A stretch of 64,000 nucleotides of DNA from Variovorax sp. JS1663 (GTDB taxonomy: Bacteria; Pseudomonadota; Gammaproteobacteria; Burkholderiales; Burkholderiaceae_C), in assembly GCF_002157355.1 (NCBI RefSeq), contig NZ_LYMK01000027.1:40987-104986 (forward strand), in the 5' to 3' direction. Under the pieces are notes generated by a model that was given only the letters and a program-made list of their open reading frames with translations, made no database searches and was not told the DNA's origin. Below, piece by piece: positions 58,553 through 64,000 of this stretch. Position 1 is the stretch's first letter. Every line of letters begins with the position of its first letter. The position numbers and the translations under genes were made by a program.

Positions 58553-59749
58553 GGCAACGCTGAACAAGGCCCCGGATTGCTCCATCCAGTAGTCACATCG
58601 CCCGAGACGCCTGAATTGACGCCCATTTCGGCGCGGCGACGCGAATTCAGAGCCAATTGCGTCGCCCGGTGGCCCGTTGCGGGCCGCGCGACGAGCCATT
58701 GGCTCGCATTGCTGCCCTTATGGGCGGACCTGTTCATACAGTGCCCCACGTGCGAGGTAGATGTTGGCCAGCCCCAGCGCGACGAAGGATCGCGTGGCGT
58801 TCTTGGCCAAGCCACGGTAGCGCACCTTGTCGAAGCCCCACAGCCGCTTGACGACGGCAAAGACATGTTCAACGCGGGCCCGCACCTTGGACTTGATTCG
58901 GTTGACCAAGCGCTCGAGTTCCTCTATCGCGCTTCCTTTGCGCACCCTCTGGTTGGTCCAGTCGGCCGCGTGCGGTGCCTTCGAGCGGATCAGCGCCTGC
59001 TGCGAGGAGTAGGCGCTGTCGCCCCAGACCCGCTGTTCCTGGCCGTGCAGCAGATCGGGCAGCGGGTGCTTGTCGTGCACGTTGGCCGCCGTGATCACCG
59101 CGCTGTGCGTCAAGCCGGTCTGGCTGTCCACACCGATGTGCATCTTCATGCCAAAAAAATACTGCTTTCCCTTGCGCGTCTGGTGCATCTCTGGGTCGCG
59201 CTTGCCGTCCGTGTTCTTCGTGGAGCTGGGTGCGCCGATGATCGTGGCGTCCACGATTGTGCCCACGCCGACCTTCAGTCCTCGGGCCTGCAGTACCTCG
59301 CCCACCTTCGCGAACAGGGCCTCGCCCAGCTTGTTCTTCTCCAGCAGGCGGCGAAACTTCAGCAGCGTGGTGGCGTCCGGCACGCGCTCACGACCCAGGT
59401 CGATTCCGACAAACCGCCGCAGCGCCGTGCTGTCGAGCAACGCGTCCTCGCACGCGGCATCGGCCAGGTTGAACCACTGCTGCACAAAGTACATGCGCAG
59501 CATGCGCTCCAGGCCCACCGGCGGCCGACCGTTGCCGGCCTTCGGGTAGTGAGGCTCGATGACCGCGCACAACTGCGACCACGGCACGATCTCCTCCATG
59601 GTCGCCAGGAACGCGTCGCGCCTCGTCGGCCTGCGGTACTGTTCGTACTGCGCGTTCTGATCGGCGGCCATGGCGAGAGTCTGCTGCTTCATACGGGAGT
59701 CAACGCACATCACAGGCTGGCGGAGGACTTGGACTTGTTCAGCATTGCC
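58553..59749 (-). mobile_element. Complete IS5-family insertion sequence, 1197 bp
   Basis: Imperfect terminal inverted repeats: GGCAACGCTGAACAAG at the left end and its reverse-complement partner GGCAATGCTGAACAAG at the right. Flanked by a 4-bp target duplication CTAA at 58549-58552 and 59750-59753, as for the IS5 group (YTAR targets). It encodes one intact transposase. The intact ends and duplication mean a recent insertion. 59754-59845 shows no gene. Confidence 0.88.
58718..59692 (-). CDS. IS5-family transposase
   Basis: 324 aa from the ATG at 59692 (KQQTLAMAADQNAQ); further Mets lie upstream. DDE elements: IVDATIIGAPSSTKN (first Asp), a second Asp in VWGDSAYSS and the C-terminal Y(x)2R...E-type segment RVEHVFAVVKRLWGFDKVRY. 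N-terminal domain has RMLRMYFVQQWFNLADAACE. Uninterrupted and probably functional. Confidence 0.92.
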   Translation of the reverse strand: MKQQTLAMAADQNAQYEQYRRPTRRDAFLATMEEIVPWSQLCAVIEPHYPKAGNGRPPVGLERMLRMYFVQQWFNLADAACEDALLDSTALRRFVGIDLGRERVPDATTLLKFRRLLEKNKLGEALFAKVGEVLQARGLKVGVGTIVDATIIGAPSSTKNTDGKRDPEMHQTRKGKQYFFGMKMHIGVDSQTGLTHSAVITAANVHDKHPLPDLLHGQEQRVWGDSAYSSQQALIRSKAPHAADWTNQRVRKGSAIEELERLVNRIKSKVRARVEHVFAVVKRLWGFDKVRYRGLAKNATRSFVALGLANIYLARGALYEQVRP

Positions 59750-59845
59750 CTAAGAGAGTTGCCCAATCCGCACGGCAAGCGCAGCACTCGCGTCTTCAGA
59801 CACCTTCATGCTGGCATCCGAACGCCATCCCGCTGGTCCCTGCCG

Positions 59846-60733
59846 TCAATGCACAAGGGACGGCCTGTCAGCGCCATTTCTTGGTTGCTCTGAAGATTCG
59901 GCAGCGGCTCGGTCTACGAAGTACAGGCCCGTGAACCAGGGGAACGAACGCTGCGGATGGCCCGGCAGGTAGAGGCCGCGCTCATGCACCGGCCATTCGT
60001 CCTTGAGCACATAGCCCTGGGCCTCCATGTCCCTCACAAGTCGACGCTTGTTGTAGACATGCAGTGGAACGATCGATCCTTCGCCAACGTTCTGGGCGGT
60101 GATGAAGTCTTCGCCTCCATAGATGGGCAGCTTGTTGAGAAGGACATGCCGAGGTCGAGAAGCACAGCGTGAGATAAGGTGGTTGGGTCTCGCGTCCTCG
60201 AGGTAATGAATGGCGCCCGCAGAAATCCATATGTCGCAGGCTTCTCCGACCACGGCCTCTTGAAGATCTTCGGTGAACGTGAGCGCTCTGGCTTGGGTCT
60301 CCGCAGCCATCTTGCGTCCGATCGAAACCATCGACGGGACCTCCACGACGCGCCAACTCAGACCGGCAGGCATCTCGATGTAGCGCCGATAGGCAAAGTA
60401 GTGAACGCCGACCGAGCCCCCGATATCGAGCACCTTCGAGGCACCGCCACGGAATGCATGCTCGAGCCACAACATCACCGGGTAGTCATAGGCGAAGACC
60501 TTCTTCGCACGAATGCCGACATATTCCGCTGCCAGCGCCTCCTGATCGAACTCCGGGTTCTTTGGCAACCACGCTCGCGCTTGATCAAAGCTTTCATAGA
60601 CACCGAAATAGGCGCCCGCTCCCTGAAGGGGAGAAAGAAACTGCTGGCGGCGCCAACGCAGGAGCGCAGGCCTCGTGATAGGACCTTCGAGGAGGTCACG
60701 CACTGTTTGGGTCAGCCCGGTTGTCATAGCCAT
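59846..60733 (-). CDS. TIGR04325-type putative methyltransferase, copy 2
   Basis: 295 aa. SAM-site VLDIGGSVGVHYFAYRRYI, then WRVVEVPSMVSIGRKMA, DIWISAGAIHYLED and HVLLNKLPIYGGEDF; WPVHERGLYLPGHPQRSFPW at the C-terminal end. Similar throughout to the protein at 49536-50384. It starts 23 bases after the stop of copy 3, in a minus-strand transcript with the NRPS gene; probable tailoring methyltransferase of that product. Confidence 0.8.
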   Translation of the reverse strand: MAMTTGLTQTVRDLLEGPITRPALLRWRRQQFLSPLQGAGAYFGVYESFDQARAWLPKNPEFDQEALAAEYVGIRAKKVFAYDYPVMLWLEHAFRGGASKVLDIGGSVGVHYFAYRRYIEMPAGLSWRVVEVPSMVSIGRKMAAETQARALTFTEDLQEAVVGEACDIWISAGAIHYLEDARPNHLISRCASRPRHVLLNKLPIYGGEDFITAQNVGEGSIVPLHVYNKRRLVRDMEAQGYVLKDEWPVHERGLYLPGHPQRSFPWFTGLYFVDRAAAESSEQPRNGADRPSLVH

Positions 60734-60755
60734 TTTTCCCTTGGTTCAGAAGGCA

Positions 60756-61526
60756 CTACGCCAAATCAAAGCAGCAGCCGGCGTAGTAAGGCTTGTCGCC
60801 GCCTTCCACGAAGGGCACCTCGATCGGCTTGCCCTCGTTGCGCCAGGCGTCGCGCCGCTTGTAGCCGGATTCGGCCAGCTCGGCCAGCAGCTGGTCGTGG
60901 TGCTGGATGCGGTAGGGGCAGACGGCGAATCCGATGCTGTTGAGCGTGTAGAGCGTGCGCTCCGGATGCACGGCCGTGGTGTTCAGCACGATGCGCCGCG
61001 GCTTCACCGGCAGCGCTGCGATGATCTCGGAGATGCGCTGCGGCAGGTATTGCAGGCTGCCGGAGGCGTAGAGCACGTCATAGCCGCTGGCATCGCGGAA
61101 ATCGGTCGTGAAGTCCAGCTGCGAGGTAGCCTCGCGCTTCACAGCGAACTCCCGCCCGGCCTTGACAACAGTGGGCACGTCGCAGACCGTCCAGTGCAGG
61201 TCAACGGGGTAGTTCAGCATGCGGCGAAACGCGTAGTACTTGATGCCGATGTGGCCGCCCAGGTCGAAGACGCTGCGCATACCATCGTCCAGTGAGCGGC
61301 CGAGCCAGAAGAGGCCTGGGTAGTCGTAGAACGCGACCTGATGGCTGTAGAAGGCCTCCGCGGGGGCGTTGTCGTAGCCGACGGCCTTCGAGGGCGGCGC
61401 GCCGGCCTCGGCGGCGGCGAAACTCTCGAAGGAGCCCATGAACAGGTTCTCTTCGCGGTTCTCCAGGAATTTTCTTCGGTATGAACTTTCGCGTATGGTG
61501 GTTGGCACCAGATGACTAACAAGCAT
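60756..61526 (-). CDS. TIGR04325-type putative methyltransferase, copy 3 (divergent)
   Basis: 256 aa from the ATG at 61526, preceded by AGAGGGAAAC; an ATG at 61553 lacks a ribosome-binding site. SAM motif VFDLGGHIGIKYYAFRRML, WTVCDVPTVVKAGREFA and DVLYASGSLQYLPQRI. Clearly the same family as the other two copies but much less similar. Lies 136 bases after the NRPS stop. Confidence 0.8.
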   Translation of the reverse strand: MLVSHLVPTTIRESSYRRKFLENREENLFMGSFESFAAAEAGAPPSKAVGYDNAPAEAFYSHQVAFYDYPGLFWLGRSLDDGMRSVFDLGGHIGIKYYAFRRMLNYPVDLHWTVCDVPTVVKAGREFAVKREATSQLDFTTDFRDASGYDVLYASGSLQYLPQRISEIIAALPVKPRRIVLNTTAVHPERTLYTLNSIGFAVCPYRIQHHDQLLAELAESGYKRRDAWRNEGKPIEVPFVEGGDKPYYAGCCFDLA

Positions 61527-61662
61527 GTTTCCCTCTTCGACTTGATGATTCATAAAAGATTGACGATTCAAAGCGGATATCCGAAGCCACTTTGAGTTCG
61601 CCGTACCGCCGGGGACCACCGAACATCGGCTGACCGGCACGCGACATCCCCTTCATAGCGCC

Positions 61663-64000
<2,338 letters not shown>

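Overview
The window is high-GC DNA from a betaproteobacterium, most likely a member of Burkholderiales (Comamonadaceae or the Rubrivivax/Leptothrix group). This is inferred from protein style, Tat-exported copper oxidases, a DUF3141/thymidine phosphorylase/Prs hypoxia-type cluster and FNR-type sites. I saw no rRNA, tRNA or CRISPR array. The window looks like an accessory metal-resistance region, with IS remnants, decayed genes and one intact insertion sequence.

Layout. 1-3869 (+): the end of metC and a glutamate-type ABC importer (gltIJKL-like). 3907-4425 (+): a cupredoxin. 4618-10213 (-): a pentose-phosphate/carbohydrate cluster (gnd, zwf, GH15) whose downstream members (glucokinase-like, HAD hydrolase, transaldolase, transketolase) are decayed. 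10548-20390 (-): a copper cluster with copB, copA, a Tat-exported copper-storage-like protein, a BON lipoprotein and a Met-rich protein, then, beyond an IS3-type scar, an unusual redox module: a 7-haem cytochrome c, a five-helix cytochrome b-like protein and a 707-733 aa protein joining a Met-rich periplasmic domain, a membrane helix and a cytoplasmic ferredoxin-NAD(P) reductase plus 2Fe-2S domain. 20.4-27 kb: a lipoprotein, a dead IS3 element, a CusF-like protein, a DUF1622 protein, a phospholipase D-like lipoprotein and a secreted tandem-repeat protein.

27180-38625 (-) is a long co-directional block: MFS, copper-type P-ATPase, oleate hydratase, Prs, thymidine phosphorylase, beta-CASP nuclease, a 62-aa membrane protein, an ICMT-like protein and a DUF2933 protein. 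39006-47580 (-) holds DUF3141, a broken PPK2, a copper chaperone and cusABC with a CusB-CusF fusion. A MerR regulator lies at 48443-48895. 49536-51430 (-) holds a TIGR04325 methyltransferase and an AcrVA2-like protein. 51557-56645 (-) is a second periplasmic copper operon (Csp, CusF-like, cupredoxin, multicopper oxidase, outer-membrane factor, two small exported proteins) preceded by a near-perfect 24-bp palindrome. 56842-58104 (+) is a helix-hairpin-helix plus PD-(D/E)xK-like nuclease candidate. An intact IS5-family element sits at 58553-59749, followed by two more TIGR04325 methyltransferases and the 3' end of an NRPS gene whose last module lacks an adenylation domain.

How it works together. 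Copper is handled at every level: cytoplasmic export (P-ATPase, HMA chaperone), periplasmic oxidation (two multicopper oxidases), buffering (two Csp-like proteins, CusF-like proteins, cupredoxins, Met-rich proteins) and trans-envelope efflux (CusCBA). Four exact TTGAT-N4-ATCAA sites and one near-exact site, each 85-140 bp upstream of a gene start, suggest that the redox module and the hypoxia-type block answer to an FNR/ANR regulator, linking copper handling with oxygen limitation. The redox module and its FNR site are the strongest candidate for an undescribed system.
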